Of a stretch of DNA of 64,000 nt, positions 23,462 to 34,803 are shown in pieces. Position 1 is the first letter of the stretch; each line of letters opens with the position of its first letter. The position numbers were made by a program, and so were the translations under genes. The stretch comes from Dendrocalamus latiflorus (taxonomy: Eukaryota; Streptophyta; Magnoliopsida; Poales; Poaceae): contig CM029658.1 of NCBI GenBank assembly GCA_017311315.1, forward strand, positions 29,138,967 through 29,202,966, read 5' to 3'. Below the pieces are notes generated by a model that saw only the letters and a program-made list of their open reading frames with translations, ran no database searches and was not told where the DNA came from.

Positions 23462-25310
23462 ATGGCAGGAGACGAAGGGGACGGGACACGGGGCGATTTC
23501 AACGAGTGTGTTAGTCGCGCCCAGCTACAAGCTGCGCTCGACAAACAAAATGCTTCACTCACTGATCTCGGCGCGAGAATGGACACCATCGTCGCCGCCA
23601 TTGCCCAGTTGAACACCACGGAAGGCATTGAGCGGGTGGAGCGGCAGATGGCTGACCTCACTGGTCGGATGGACACATTGGAGGCACGCCTGCCACCTGT
23701 CAATGACGGCCATCATCATGATGATGACACAGTGTATGATGCGGATGGCAACATTGATCAGCGGGCGACACAAGATGCACGACTACGTCGGCGTCTTCAA
23801 CAAAACCGACATGGTATGGGAGGTAATAACCAGAACCGTCATGGTAACAACGACCCTTTTGCTAAAGTCAAGTTTACCATTCCATCTTTTTCTGGTCTTT
23901 ATGATGCTGAAATATATCTTGATTGGGAGATGACGGTAGAGCAGAAGTTTAATTCTCACTTGGTTCCTGAACAACATAAAGTTAGACAAGCTACTAGTGA
24001 GTTTAAGGACTTTGCTATTATCTGGTGGAATGAACTGGGTACCATGCGCTTACAACCTGATACATGGGAGCGGTTAAAAGAAGCTATGCGTAATCGTTTT
24101 GATCCTCCCTCATATAAACGTGATTTGAGAAAAAAAATTGCAGCGCTTAGAACAAGGTGATAGTTCTGTTCAGGACTATTATGCTGAGCTTCAAAAGGGT
24201 ATGGTGCATTGTGGGGTTGTTGAGGAAACGGAGGATAAGATTTGTCGTTTCTACGGGGGGTTACGGCGTGAAATTCAGGACATTGTTGATTATAAAGATT
24301 TAACTACTGTGAACCAGTTGTTCCAGCTTGCTATGCTTGCAGAAAAAGAATTGCAGGGACGCAAGGAATCAGCGAAGGCAAGCACCGGACGACCCTTCTA
24401 CACACCGCGAACGACTACATCGACGGGACTGCCCAAGTCTTCTTCGAGTTTTCGTTCTCCTGCACCACCTGTGAACAAGATTGTAGCAGTGCCACCGAAG
24501 CCACCTTCCACGACACGCCTTGCAGATTCTACAAAAAATTCTTTGCAGGTTCCAGCCAAGAGCTCTTCTTCCGTGGCTTCAACGGGCCGCTCCTCCGACA
24601 TTCAGTGCCACCGCTGCCATGGGCTTGGTCATGTGCAGAAGAATTTCCCTAGCCAACGGGCATACATCGCCACAGAAGATGGAGGCTACATCAGCACTTC
24701 AGATGTCGAGGAGGATGATGATGTTGCTGCTGCCTCGGACGACAATGGCGGTGGTGATGACGACCTGCTCCTTGGTGGGGCGTCCACAGCGATGCTACGG
24801 AGCATCATTGTGCAGCGAGTCCTCGGCACACAGGTACAACAACCCGATAAGCTTCAACGCCATAATTTGTTTCAGACTTTCTTCGCAATCAAGAACCGGC
24901 GCGCACGTGTCATCATTGATGGAGGAAGCTGCAACAACTTGGTGAGTTCTGACTTGGTCAAGAAGCTTGGCTTGACCACGCGACTGCATCCACATCCATA
25001 CCATATTTAGTGGTTAAATGACTCCGGAAAAGCTAAGGTAACGCAAACATGTCGAGTCCATTTTTCCATTGGTGGTTATGCTGATCATGTTGATTGTGAT
25101 GTGGTTCCCATGCAAGCATGCTCTCTTTTATTGGGTCGACCTTGGGAATTTGATAATGATGCTTTACACCATGGTAGTAGTAACAAATACACCACGGATC
25201 AAATGATAATACCAGTGAGACATGAGGATGGGGAACCGATTTTTCATTTTGATGCTCTCCACACGCTGTGCTTTCGAAGCCTTAGAGTGATTACATGGAA
25301 AGGAATATGA
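23462..25310 (+). pseudogene. Gag-protease polyprotein of element B
   Basis: Start ATG at 23462 (MAGDEGDGTR). A coiled N-terminal segment is followed by the gag core (KVKFTIPSFSG near 23865 and IIWWNEL near 24017). An extra A in the A-run at 24130-24137 shifts the frame; gag resumes at about 24138 (RLEQGDSSVQDYY). The zinc knuckle near 24604-24645 reads CHRCHGLGHVQKNF, with phenylalanine where the last cysteine should be. Then a serine/proline-rich linker, an acidic stretch and the protease (IIDGGSCNNL at 24915-24944). A TAG at 25007-25009 interrupts the protease. Reverse transcriptase and integrase are absent. Not functional as it stands. Confidence 0.85.
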
Positions 25311-25740
25311 TGAGGACATCACTTCTTCGGATACACACAACACTCCTCCACTTGACATTCAAGGACCAATCACTAGAGCTCGCGCCCGACAATTGAATTT
25401 ACAAGTGAGCTCGTTCCTAAGTACTTCTTTTTTTCATGTGAGAATCGATTGCTAACTAATGATTTAATTATGATTAGGAACCATGGAGAGGACCAGGAAG
25501 TACTTGGAGAAGGGCTACGAGGCGCACAAGTCCAGCAAGGGCGGTCGAATCATGCTGGAGGCCCAACTCAAGCCAACTTCAAATCCAATTCGGAGTCCAG
25601 GACCAGGCCGCACTAAAACGGACGCCCAGATCGCATCCGGGCCTCGTTTTGGACGTTCTACATATGGATGGAAAGCTGAGAAGGCGAACTTTCCAATGGC
25701 TCTGGTCCCATGTCAAAATTCCTTCTGAGTCAACAGGAAT
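25311..25740 (+). pseudogene. Pol C-terminal tail of element B, second copy
   Basis: Directly after the protease end come GPITRARARQLNLQ (about 25362-25403) and a tail that stays partly open to about 25728. The junction is the same as in the first copy near 21310, so the large deletion of the pol core happened before the two copies arose. Confidence 0.75.
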
Positions 25741-26231
25741 TGTCAAAACAATTGGGTGTTCAGAATCTGTCAGGGTGCTGCGCCACCGTCTTTTGGGTCG
25801 TTCGGCTTTGTATCGTGTTGGAGCCCATTAGGGCGCGTCCAGGGGTTTTGCACGCCCCTCACTCCTCTATATCCAGCTGCCACCCCCATCATTAGGGTTT
25901 GGGTTTTGCTTAGATTATTCTGTCTTTGAACAGTTTCGCCGTTCATCGGTTTGTGAGACCCCAACTTTCGAGTGCTAAATCAATACATCTGCAATTTAGT
26001 TGTGTTCTTCCTTGTTCTTGCTTGTGTTCTTCAATTCACAGGCGAGGATTAGCCTTCTTGGCGAGGTCAACCGGGCTACGCACGGTTGATAACCTGAGGA
26101 TACGTGGTGCTACGATTGCGGGGTTCGGAACGTGTTGTTCGGAAGCCGGAAGCCGGATCGATTTGTGTTGCGCCTCCACCAAATCGAACATATCCAAAAC
26201 CTGTTGGAAGATCGGGACCCCGTTCCTACCA
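25741..26231 (+). repeat. 3' LTR of element B
   Basis: Matches 21743-22227, with a few substitutions and a 6-bp duplication (GGAAGCC region near 26145). Ends CCTACCA at 26231. Confidence 0.75.
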
Positions 26232-26520
26232 GAATATCTCCGAAAGATCTACTCCCTAGGCTCACTCGTTTGGATGTTATGCAGTGCAATCAGCTAGAGC
26301 ACCTCTCTTTGGCCATGTATTTGCCTTGCCTTGAAAATCTCGTGGTATCTGAATGTGAGAATATGAAGCAAGCCATTCGGAGCATAGAGAACCATGGTTT
26401 AAAAATGTTCAGCGGACAAGAAAGTTCAATGACATCGATCAATACGTTCTCATGCCTCAAATATCTGCGTTTGCAAAATATCACTCATTTGATCAGCATG
26501 CAATTCTGATGTGACATTCC
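26232..26520 (+). pseudogene. NLR (NBS-LRR) leucine-rich repeat fragment
   Basis: The plus frame contains LRR spacing typical of the C-terminal part of plant CC-NBS-LRR resistance proteins: LTRLDVMQCNQLEHLSL, then LPCLENLVVSECENMKQAI and FSCLKYLRLQNITHLIS. The fragment begins where the element B LTR ends and stops where the LTR of element C begins. A short deletion near 26500 puts the last residues (CNSDVTF) in another frame. NB-ARC and coiled-coil parts are not in the window. This is a remnant of a host immune receptor gene. Confidence 0.68.
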
Positions 26521-27113
26521 TGTTGAGGGAGGGTCCCGCGCTACATCGGACCCATGGCAACTTCGGCGTGATGACACACATTAGGGAATCTACCTTGATC
26601 GAGGTCTGTGGACCAACATAGTCGTCCGGGGTTTGTCCTAGACAGGTCTAGGAAATCAAGACAGAGCCCACAAACCGATCTTGACCAAGATCCTAAGTCC
26701 ACCCCAGGTGATGTCCTGAGTCCCTCCAGACGGGGTCTGCACCATGTCAGACGAGGTATGGGGGCCAACCCAAGACGAAGTCCTAAAGCCAACCTCGAGC
26801 GAGGTCCGGAGACCAACCTTGGCTGGAGTCCAGAGGCCAACCTCGGATGGGGTCCGGAAGCAACCACGAGCGAGGTCCACGGACCTACCCAGGAGTCACT
26901 CGGACACAGTGGGTCCCACCTGGCATGAATAACGAAAATACCCTTAGAAATAAGCTAGGCCCAGAAGGCAGACATATAACTTCGCTCGTCTCCTCCTCCC
27001 ACTTTATAAATAGGACCCCTTGTAAGTACAGAGGGTAGAGGCCATTTGTAACCCTATACACCCATATGCAATACCCTTGTCCATCCATTCGTGTGTGATT
27101 CTTGTTGTGTTGA
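26521..27113 (+). repeat. 5' LTR of element C (3' end missing)
   Basis: Starts TGTTGAGGGAGGGTCCC and contains repeated GGTCCGGAGRCCAACCT units, a CACTTTATAAATAGG promoter-like TATA near 27000 and TTGTAACCCTATACACCC. Similarity to the right LTR ends at GATTCTTGTTGTGT (about 27113), about 75 bases short of the right LTR's end. Confidence 0.8.
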
Positions 27114-27383
27114 AGCATCTAGGCTCATAAAAATAATTGTAGTAATTAGTGATGACAATGATTAAAGGGACAACATGTTTATTAAGATGATTGAAAAGTT
27201 TAGTCCCAGATTTTGATGATGTCATGGAAATGGCATGCAAAGGTGATGAAAACTTGACATGAAGAAAGACATGGCACAAAGTAAAGGTATATTGTAGTCT
27301 ATAAGGATCTCTTTATAGTTTTAACCGATCTCGGTGTTTAGTTGAAAAAGACTGGTTTTGTCAGTTATCCTTGATCCTATAAG

Positions 27384-27395
27384 TGGTATCAGAGC
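27384..27395 (+). other. Primer-binding site, 270 bases past the recognisable 5' LTR
   Basis: TGGTATCAGAGC, a perfect initiator tRNA-Met site. It should touch the LTR, but the 5' LTR similarity ends at 27113. The 270 bases between have no counterpart in the right LTR. Confidence 0.8.
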
Positions 27396-27435
27396 TTGGT
27401 CTCTCTTATTAGGCTTTACCGCCTGGAGCGCAAGG

Positions 27436-28530
27436 ATGGCTAGTGAGAGTATCTTCCTAGGAAATGCATCTCTTTTCGATGGCTCTAATTATGCTTATTA
27501 AAAAATCAGAATGTCTATTTACTTGAAGACCTTGAGTCCGAGTATATAGAGGATTGAGAGTGATGGTTTCATCATGCCTCTTGATCCTACACATCCCATG
27601 GATCTTGAGAAGAGAAACCCACATTACAATGCTTAAGCGATGAATGCTCTCTTTGGAGCATTGAACACAGATGAGTTCAATACAATGAGCAATTTGGAAA
27701 CCACTCATGAGATTTAGACTACGCTCTCAGAAATTCATGAGGGCGCATCCATGATCAAAGAGGCCAAATTGCATAGACTCTGGATCAAATATGAAGCATT
27801 CACAATGCTGCCACATGAAAACATCAATGAGATGTATTCAAGACTCAACAACATTGTGAATGAGCTCAAGGACCTAGGCACTACACTAATTGATGTTGAC
27901 ATGATTCAAAAGATGCTTAGAGCCTTACCGGAGAAGTATGAGACTTTGGTAACATTATTCCTCAACCGGCCTCTTGGGCAATCTTATCACAAATGAATTA
28001 TACAAAATGGATAAGGAGGAGCCCTTGGAGCAATCCTCCTTTAAAAAGAAGATTAACGCTTTCAACACGAAAGCAGAATCAAGTGATGAGATGAAGGACA
28101 ATAAAGATGACTCTGAAGAGTAGTACGCTCTCCTTGTGAGGAAAATAAAGAAATTCATGAAGAGGCGCTCAAATTAAAGCGCTAGTTATGACAAGAGCAA
28201 GAGAGGGCAATCATCTAGCAACAAGCGCTATAACAACATTCATTGTTATGAGTGCAATGATAAGGTGCACATTGCCTCTCATTGCCTTAGAAAGAAGGAT
28301 GACAAGGCCAAATCATTCAAGGAGGAGTACAATGCAAGAAGAAACTTTTCAAAAAGCTTCATAAGAATGGCAAGGGTGAGGCCTATATTGGATAGTAGAA
28401 CTCTGATGAGAAGTATTGAGTCCTCCAAGAAGAGGGGACTTGTTGGGATCGCCATCAAGGAGGCTCCATCGCTCTTCTTCTCTCCCATATCCCTTATGAC
28501 AAAAGGAGACATAGTAAAATCAAATGATGA
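27436..28530 (+). pseudogene. Copia-type gag (UBN2-like) remnant in element C
   Basis: Begins ATGGCTAGTGAGAGT at 27436 and reads MASESIFLGNASLFDGSNY before the first stop. 27751-27996 is the best-preserved part (EAKLHRLWIKYEAFTMLP, YSRLNNIVNELKDLG), typical of the UBN2 gag domain of copia-type elements. A zinc knuckle CYECNDKVHIASHC lies near 28241-28282 in a shifted frame. Several stops and at least two frameshifts are present. Nothing recognisable of copia pol follows. Confidence 0.78.
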
Positions 28531-28539
28531 TGACGATAA

Positions 28540-30530
28540 ACCTTCCAGACCACCTCTCCCAAGCTGCCTTCAAGACGCCCCACATCTCCATTCAACCTTG
28601 CTCGACTAGCCCTCCAGCTCTCCACGCGCGCCCTTAGCCCTTCCATTCGGCCCGACCATCTGCGTTCTGGGGCTCGCCATCGGCCCCTATTTGGACCCCA
28701 TTGGCATGCTCTAGTAGGTCCATGCTGCCTACAGGTCTCAGGTGCAGCACTGCCACTTTGAGTTTCGCCCGAGCACCGCGCCTTTGGGCTTCACCCACCA
28801 GGCGTTGTTTGGGCACTGATACACTAGACAGTACCAGGATGGCCTCCAAAGAACCTCCCGAACCACCTATGTGTTGCTCCTAACTGCCTGCGAAGTGCCT
28901 TCTGACCTGCCTCTAGGACACCCCACAACTCCATTCCACCTTGCCCGACTAGCCCTCCTGCTCGCCCTCCATCCGACGTGCATGTCCATATTCTGGGGCT
29001 CACCACCAGCCCTTGTTTGGACCCATTAGTCTACTCCAGTGGGTCCACGCCACCTATGCCCCTCATCGACTAGGGTCTCAGATGTGGTGCTGCCACTCCA
29101 AGCTCTACCCACTGGGCTTTATCTAGACACAGCCGCCCAAGACTACACTAGGACCACCTCTGGAGCACCTCCTAGACCACCTTTATGCTGCTCTCGACTA
29201 CCCCTGGAGTGCCTCCTGACCTCCTCTAGGGCGTCTCTTGGACCGACTCCGCACTACCTCTAGAGCACCTCCCAGACTGGCTGCACGCTACTTTGTGATG
29301 GCCTCTAGAGCGCCCCCGAACCAGTCCCACATTGCTCCCCAACTACCTCTGGAGCGCCTCCCGAACCAACTTCATGCCTCTTCTTGGACCACCTTCAGAC
29401 GCCTCCGCGTCGTGCGCCTCCTCTGGACCGCGCGCCTTCAGACCCCCTCCGTGTTGTTCCACGTCACGCCGTCTCTAGACTACCTTCACACTGAGCACTT
29501 CCTCTAGACCGTTGCATCGTCAGACTTCATCAGCATGCCTCGCGTTGGTCCACACCATGCCAATCCCCCTCCAGACGCCTTTGTGCCGTCGCTGGGCCCC
29601 CTCCGCATTGCTCCCCAGACCGCCTTCAGGACTCCTCCTAAATCACATCTGTGTTGCCCTGGACTACCCAGGGATGCCTCCCAAACCACATCTATGCTAC
29701 CCCGAATCGCCTTGGGTACACCTTCTGTGTCATCGCCTGGGCCGCCTCTACGCTGCTTCTCGGACGACCTCCGGATGCCTCCACGTCGTGCACCTCCTCC
29801 GGACCGCCGCGCCTCCTTACTCCCTCTGTGCCATTCCGTAACAGGCCATCTTTGCGCCATCTTTGTGACAAGCACTTCCACCAGACCGTTGCACCTTTGG
29901 ACTTCATCAAGGCGCCCCTCGTTGGGCCACCTACATGCTGCTCCCCAAACCGCCTCTAGGACTACTCCCGAACCACATCCATGTTGTCCTGGACCATCCC
30001 GGGATGCCTCTCAGACCGCGTCCATGCTGCCCCGAACCGCCCTAAGTATGCCTTCTATGCCATCGCATGGGCCGCCTCCGTGTTGCTTCCTAGATGGCCT
30101 CTGGATGCCTCTGCGCTGTGCACCTCCTCAAGACCACCGCAGTTCCAGACCCCCTCTGCGCCATGCTATCTCCAGGACACCTTCACGTCGAACACTTCCT
30201 CTAGACCGCCACACCAGCATGCCCTGTGAAGGTCTATGCCGTGATGATCCCCCTCTAGACACCTCTGCGCCGTCACCTGGGCCACCTCCGCGCTAGCCTT
30301 GGACTGCCTCCGGGGCTTTTCCTCTCGGGAACCCCGGACCCCCTCTGTGCCATTTCCATTCAAGTGCCCTGAACCCCCTCAATGACATCTCCACTTGGGT
30401 GCTCTGGACCCCCTCTGCGCTCTCTCCACTTGGGTGCCCCTGGACCCCCAGACTCTGCTCGCCCCAGGCCAACTCCCTTGGCACCGCCCCAGACTTCGCT
30501 CACCTCAAGCCAACTCCCACTGCAATGACC
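28540..30530. repeat. Degenerate GC-rich repeat block in element C
   Basis: About 2 kb made of variants of GACCNCCTCYGYGCYGCTCC and CTCCNGACCACCTC units. It produces long proline/arginine-rich frames (for example 29535-30296, 253 codons) without homology to a known domain. Array units differ strongly, so it is an old expansion. Confidence 0.75.
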
Positions 30531-30659
30531 TTGAAGAAGATGGCAGCCTCCGCCGATCCGTCCGCTAGGAGGAGAAGGAAGCTCACTTCCCAAAAGGGCA
30601 CCGCAAAGGCTAAAGCGGCGGCTAAAGGGGATAAAACCCTTGAGAAAACCTAGAGCTCC

Positions 30660-31530
30660 TAAAGAAGGAGGGCAAGATTGAAAGTGCTGACTTAGCCATC
30701 AGCACACCTTGATGGCTTGGCCTCGGCAAGGTTCAACTCAGCCTCAATGGCTTTGCCTCAGTCAAACTTTGCTTTGTCTCATGGTGCCTCCTCGACTAGG
30801 GGCTCCACCTAGCTCGACGGATTCACCTCAACGAGCTCCAACACGCCTTGATAGCTTGGCCTCCGTGTGGTTCGGCTCATCGTCGAGCTCCAACATGCCT
30901 CGATAGCTTGGCCTCGATGTGGTTCATTCAGCTTAGCCTCGATGGCTTTGCCTTGGTCAAACTTCGCTTCACCTCGATGGTGCCTCCTTGACTAGGGGCT
31001 CCCCCTAACTTAATGGATTCACCTCGATGGTGCCTCCTTGACTAGGAGCTCCCCCTAACTTAATGGTGCCTCCTTGACTAGGGGCTCCCCTAACTTAATG
31101 GTGCCTCCTTCACTAGGGGCTCCCCCTAACTTGGCCTCGGCGTGGTTCAACTCAGCCTCAATGGATTTGCCTCGACCAAACTTCGCTTCACCTCGATGGT
31201 GTCTCCTTGACTAAGGGCTCTCTCTAGCTTGACAAATTCACCTCAGTGAGCTCCAACACATCTCGATAGCTTGGCCTTAGAGTTGTTCACCTTGGCCTCG
31301 ATGGCTTTGCCTCGGCCAAACTCTGCTTCACCTTGATGGCCTGGCCTCAACGTGGTTCAGCTCAGCCTCAACGGCTTGGGACAAACTTCATTTCACCTTG
31401 ATGACATCTGCTCGGTTAGGGGCTCCCCATAGCTCGACAGACTCACCTCGGTGAGCCCCAAGATGCCTTGACTACTTGGCCTAGGCATGGTTTAGCACAG
31501 CCTCGATGGCTTTGCCTCGGCTGAACTTCG
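30660..31530. repeat. Repeat block of CCTCGATGGCTTTGCCTCGG type
   Basis: Recurring pieces CTTGGCCTCGGCGTGGTTCA, CTCGATGGCTTTGCCTCGG, AACTTCGCTTCACCTCGATG and CTTGACTAGGGGCTCCCCC alternate through nearly 900 bases, with local tandem copies at 31010-31130. Not coding. Confidence 0.8.
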
Positions 31531-31539
31531 CTACTCGCC

Positions 31540-31830
31540 CTCCATGACAACTCACCCTCCAAGGTCAATTTGCCAGACAATCACCCTCTGAGGTTGAGTC
31601 CATTATAACTTGCTCTATGGGGTCAAGTCACCAGACACTCACCCTCCGAGGTCGGGTCAGCAACAACTCACCCGCTGGGGTCAAGTCGCCAAGTACTCAC
31701 CCTCTAGGGCTAAGTTCGCAAGAACTCGCCCTATGGGGCCAAGTCGATAGAAACCCAACCCTCCAGGTCTGGATAGTTCGATGGACTCTCGCCCTTTAGG
31801 GCCAAGTTAACAAAATCTCACCCAATTTTT
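31540..31830. repeat. Short tandem block CTCACCCTCCGAGGTC
   Basis: About six units of a 40-50 base motif containing CAAGTCGCCAGACACTCACC and variants. Confidence 0.75.
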
Positions 31831-32065
31831 TCCAATGGGAGACAGCGATGTTCTCGCCTTCCGAACCAACTAGGAGCTCACGAGCTTCATCCCAAGCTCC
31901 ATGTTTTTTCCAACGGGAGACAGTGACATTCTCACCTTCCCGACCAACTAGGCACTCGTGAGCTTCAACTCGAGCACCAAGTTTGTTCCATTGGGAGACG
32001 ATAATGTTCTCTCCTTTTCAACCAACTGGACGCTCGCGAGCTTCGTCCCAAGCACCAAGTTTTTT
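31830..32065. repeat. Three copies of a 76-bp unit in element C
   Basis: TTTCCAATGGGAGACAG...CTCACGAGCTTCATCCC recurs at about 31828, 31904 and 31980 with roughly 80 percent likeness. Confidence 0.78.
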
Positions 32066-34130
32066 GATGGGAGTTGATGTACCGGAATACCCCTCGTAAG
32101 AAGCAGTACATGAGGTTTATTTTAACATTAGGCAAGCAGTTACAGTCTCTTAGAACCTTTGCCAAAGAAAGCCAGGCTGCCACTATACAAAGCAAAGGTG
32201 TCCCAGCGCCATGCCACGTCTCGTTGGTCATGCCCATCTAGGCAAGCCAAGACTCAACGGTAACCTCTGATGAGCCACGACGAAGTCTCAGCCTCTCCAC
32301 AACCATGAAGCACTCTCGAGCCCTGTCTTGAGCGTCAAGTTTCTTCAAAATCAATATCAAGCTTTTTCATGAGTGCCAAGTTTTTTCAGTGATGCCGCGC
32401 ACCTTGTTTAGGCTTGACGTTCACCGCACACCACCATCCTAGTTCAGACCGACTCCACCACCTCTACTACTATTTGGGCTTAACTTGGCAGGATCCACCC
32501 GCGATGGTCTTGAGCGTCGCCTCTACTTCAACCCTGCTGTGCATCGGGTGTGAGTCCAGGCTAGGGGCAATAGACTTAGCCGCGCTGTCACCGCCTTTCT
32601 TGTCCTCTAGGATGTTGTCCCCCTACTAGGTTCACGCTGTGCCAAAGACAAGGTCTATGTCACTCCCGAGAATGTGGTTCACTACGCCTGCTACCTTGGC
32701 CCTTCCAGCACGTCGATGAAGCTTTTCAAGCATCTTGAGAGCGATGGATTGACCTCAATGTAGTTTGATTGGTCTTGATAGCATTGCCTCAGTTCAACTT
32801 TGCTTCACCTTAATTTTGTCTCCCCAACCATAGGCTCTCTCTAGCTCTACAGATAACCAAATGATAACCAAATCATCTCTTTCCATCAAAGGCCACACCT
32901 AGGTTTGTTGAGTACTCCTTGCCTCGCAGTCAATGTCTTGATGAGTCGACCACTTAAGCCTCAACAAATCGACCACCTTACGTTCGGGTGCATATCTCCT
33001 CACCTTGAAGACCATTCCTCGATGAGTCAAAAACTCCTCACAAGGTCATGCCTCAGGCAAGTTGAGTATCCAGCATTTCGGTGCACACCGACTCACACCA
33101 CAAGCAAGAACTGGTTAATAGGTGCTTCGGTGCATGCCTCCTTTCCTCACAAGCAACTCATCAGTCTCTAAGTACGTCACCTCAGTAGACTCATCTAGTT
33201 ATCGGGTTAGTTCACTTGACAAGGGGCAACACTCCCTAATGGCTTTGCCTTCGTATGATATGACTCGACATACAGGGCAATCACTCGGCAAAACGTAGCT
33301 TTGCATTGGGCATTCCTTGCTTCACAGGTCATGCTTTCGTAGGCCGAGCACGTGGTACACCTCCTAGCTTCTAGCGTTGTGCCACGACAAGTAGAGCAGA
33401 CAATGGTTTAGCTCATATCCCCTCACCTTGATGGCCAAGCCTCATCAAGTTAGTCCTAGGCATGCTCATCGACATCGAATATCTCAATGTGTTGGCGTGC
33501 ATCGATGGATCACATCTCAATATGTTGTCCAACAAGTGCGCACAATGGCCTATTTACGTAAGAGCTCCATGTGTCTTGGTCTAACAAGTCGGGCACAATC
33601 ATTTCTGTGTGTTCAAGTGAGTCAACCTTATGTACCCTGGGTTCTGTCATTCTTCGATTCCAGTTTGGCCACACCTATGTGAATTGAGCTTGGCACTCCT
33701 ACTCATACCTACACCTCTCAAACGCCATGAATCCAGAACTCGCTTCACGAGGCACTTCTTTGGGCTAGGTCCTATCTCTATGCCTCGACATAACTTTGGC
33801 ATTTAGGTAGTAGAATCTTGAATCTATAGTTGTCCATGACCCCATATCCTTTTGTGCGACTGTGAACCCCTCGATATGACCTAAAATCAGCCAAGTGGAG
33901 CAACGGGCCTTTGATGAGCACCATGGGAACCCAACTTGCAGGCGCGAACATGACCTGTCATCTAAAGTTCATGTGAAGAATAAGGTATTTTAATGTATTG
34001 TTAGAATACATCGTAGGTTACTAATTGAATCATTGACCCGAGACAGTACACCGACCCTTTTTGCAAGTCCGTGTGTCGACCTAGGTGAGCGGTTGACAAC
34101 CACCCGGATCAGCAAGGGACTGCTATTGAG
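32066..34130. other. 3' interior of element C, non-coding
   Basis: About 2 kb with scattered pieces of the preceding repeat motifs (for example CTCACCTTGATGGC near 33420) and no recognised domain in any frame. The bases before the 3' LTR (AGCAAGGGAC) are a weak candidate polypurine tract. Confidence 0.5.
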
Positions 34131-34803
34131 GGAGTGTCCCCGTGCTACCTCAGGCCCATGATAACTTCAACATGATGACATGAATTGGGAAATCTACCTC
34201 AGTTGAGGTCCACAGACCAACCCCAGATGAAGTCTGGAGTTCACCCCGAGCAAGGTCTAGGAAACCATGATAGAGGTCAAAGATGAACCTTGGCCAAGAT
34301 CTAAAGTCCACCCCGGATTATGTCCAAAGTCCCCCCCCCCCCCGGACATGATCCGTGCCACCCCGGACAAGGCCCAATGGCTGACCTAGGACAAAGTTAG
34401 GAGGCCAATCTTGAGCAGAGTCCAGAGGCCGACTCCATAGGCCAACCTTGATCGGGGTCTGGAGGCCAATAAAGTGTTCTAGGAGCAACCCTGAGTGTGG
34501 TCCATGGACTGGCCCTAGAGTCCCTCAGACACAGAGGGTCCCACTTGGCGTGAAGGACAAAAAACCCTTAGGAGTAAGCTAGGCCCCAAGGGCAAACTTG
34601 TAACTTGACTCGCCCTCTCCTTTCACACTATAAAATAAGACCCCTTGTAACTAGAGAGGGGGGAGGCTATTTGTAACCCTATACACCCATATGCAATACC
34701 CTTATCCATGTGTGATTCTTGTTGTGTCCCTTCGCATCCTTGCCGATCTTCGGATCTGACCAGGGTTTTTATAAATGTGTTGTCGATCTCGCATTCGACG
34801 ACA
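34131..34803 (+). repeat. 3' LTR of element C
   Basis: Begins TGCTATTGAGGG and ends GACGACA at 34803, followed at once by the ATTCC target duplication. Contains a run of 12 or more C at about 34331 that is absent from the 5' LTR. Confidence 0.82.

Larger units (their letters stand above)
20771..26231 (+). mobile_element. Gypsy-type element B, tandem form with shared LTR
   Basis: The 20771-22227 block repeats at 24768-26231 (offset about 4.0 kb). Each block holds the end of a retroviral-type protease, a short pol C-terminus and an LTR. The order is: protease tail, LTR, primer-binding site, gag, protease, pol tail, LTR. This is the outcome expected when two elements recombine through an LTR and the outer part is lost. 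No target duplication can be shown because the left side is truncated inside coding sequence. Confidence 0.82.
26521..34803 (+). mobile_element. LTR retrotransposon C, 8.3 kb, with repeat-filled interior
   Basis: Diverged LTRs (26521-27113 and 34131-34803) lie in direct orientation, and the 5-bp target duplication ATTCC is present on both sides (26516-26520 and 34804-34808). The LTR pair is heavily diverged, so the insertion is old. The interior starts with a copia-type gag remnant and continues with about 5.5 kb of degenerate tandem repeats. No reverse transcriptase or integrase was recognised, so the element is non-autonomous. Confidence 0.85.

Noticed and set aside
23407..23703. 98-codon minus frame opposite gag of element B
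   Set aside because: Shadow of the gag frame; no independent support.
27384..27395. tRNA gene at TGGTATCAGAGC sites
   Set aside because: These are primer-binding sites complementary to a tRNA 3' end, without a tRNA cloverleaf around them. No tRNA gene was found in the window.
29535..30296. 253-codon proline-rich plus frame
   Set aside because: Lies fully in the degenerate GC-rich array of element C, with overlapping frames of equal quality on other frames.
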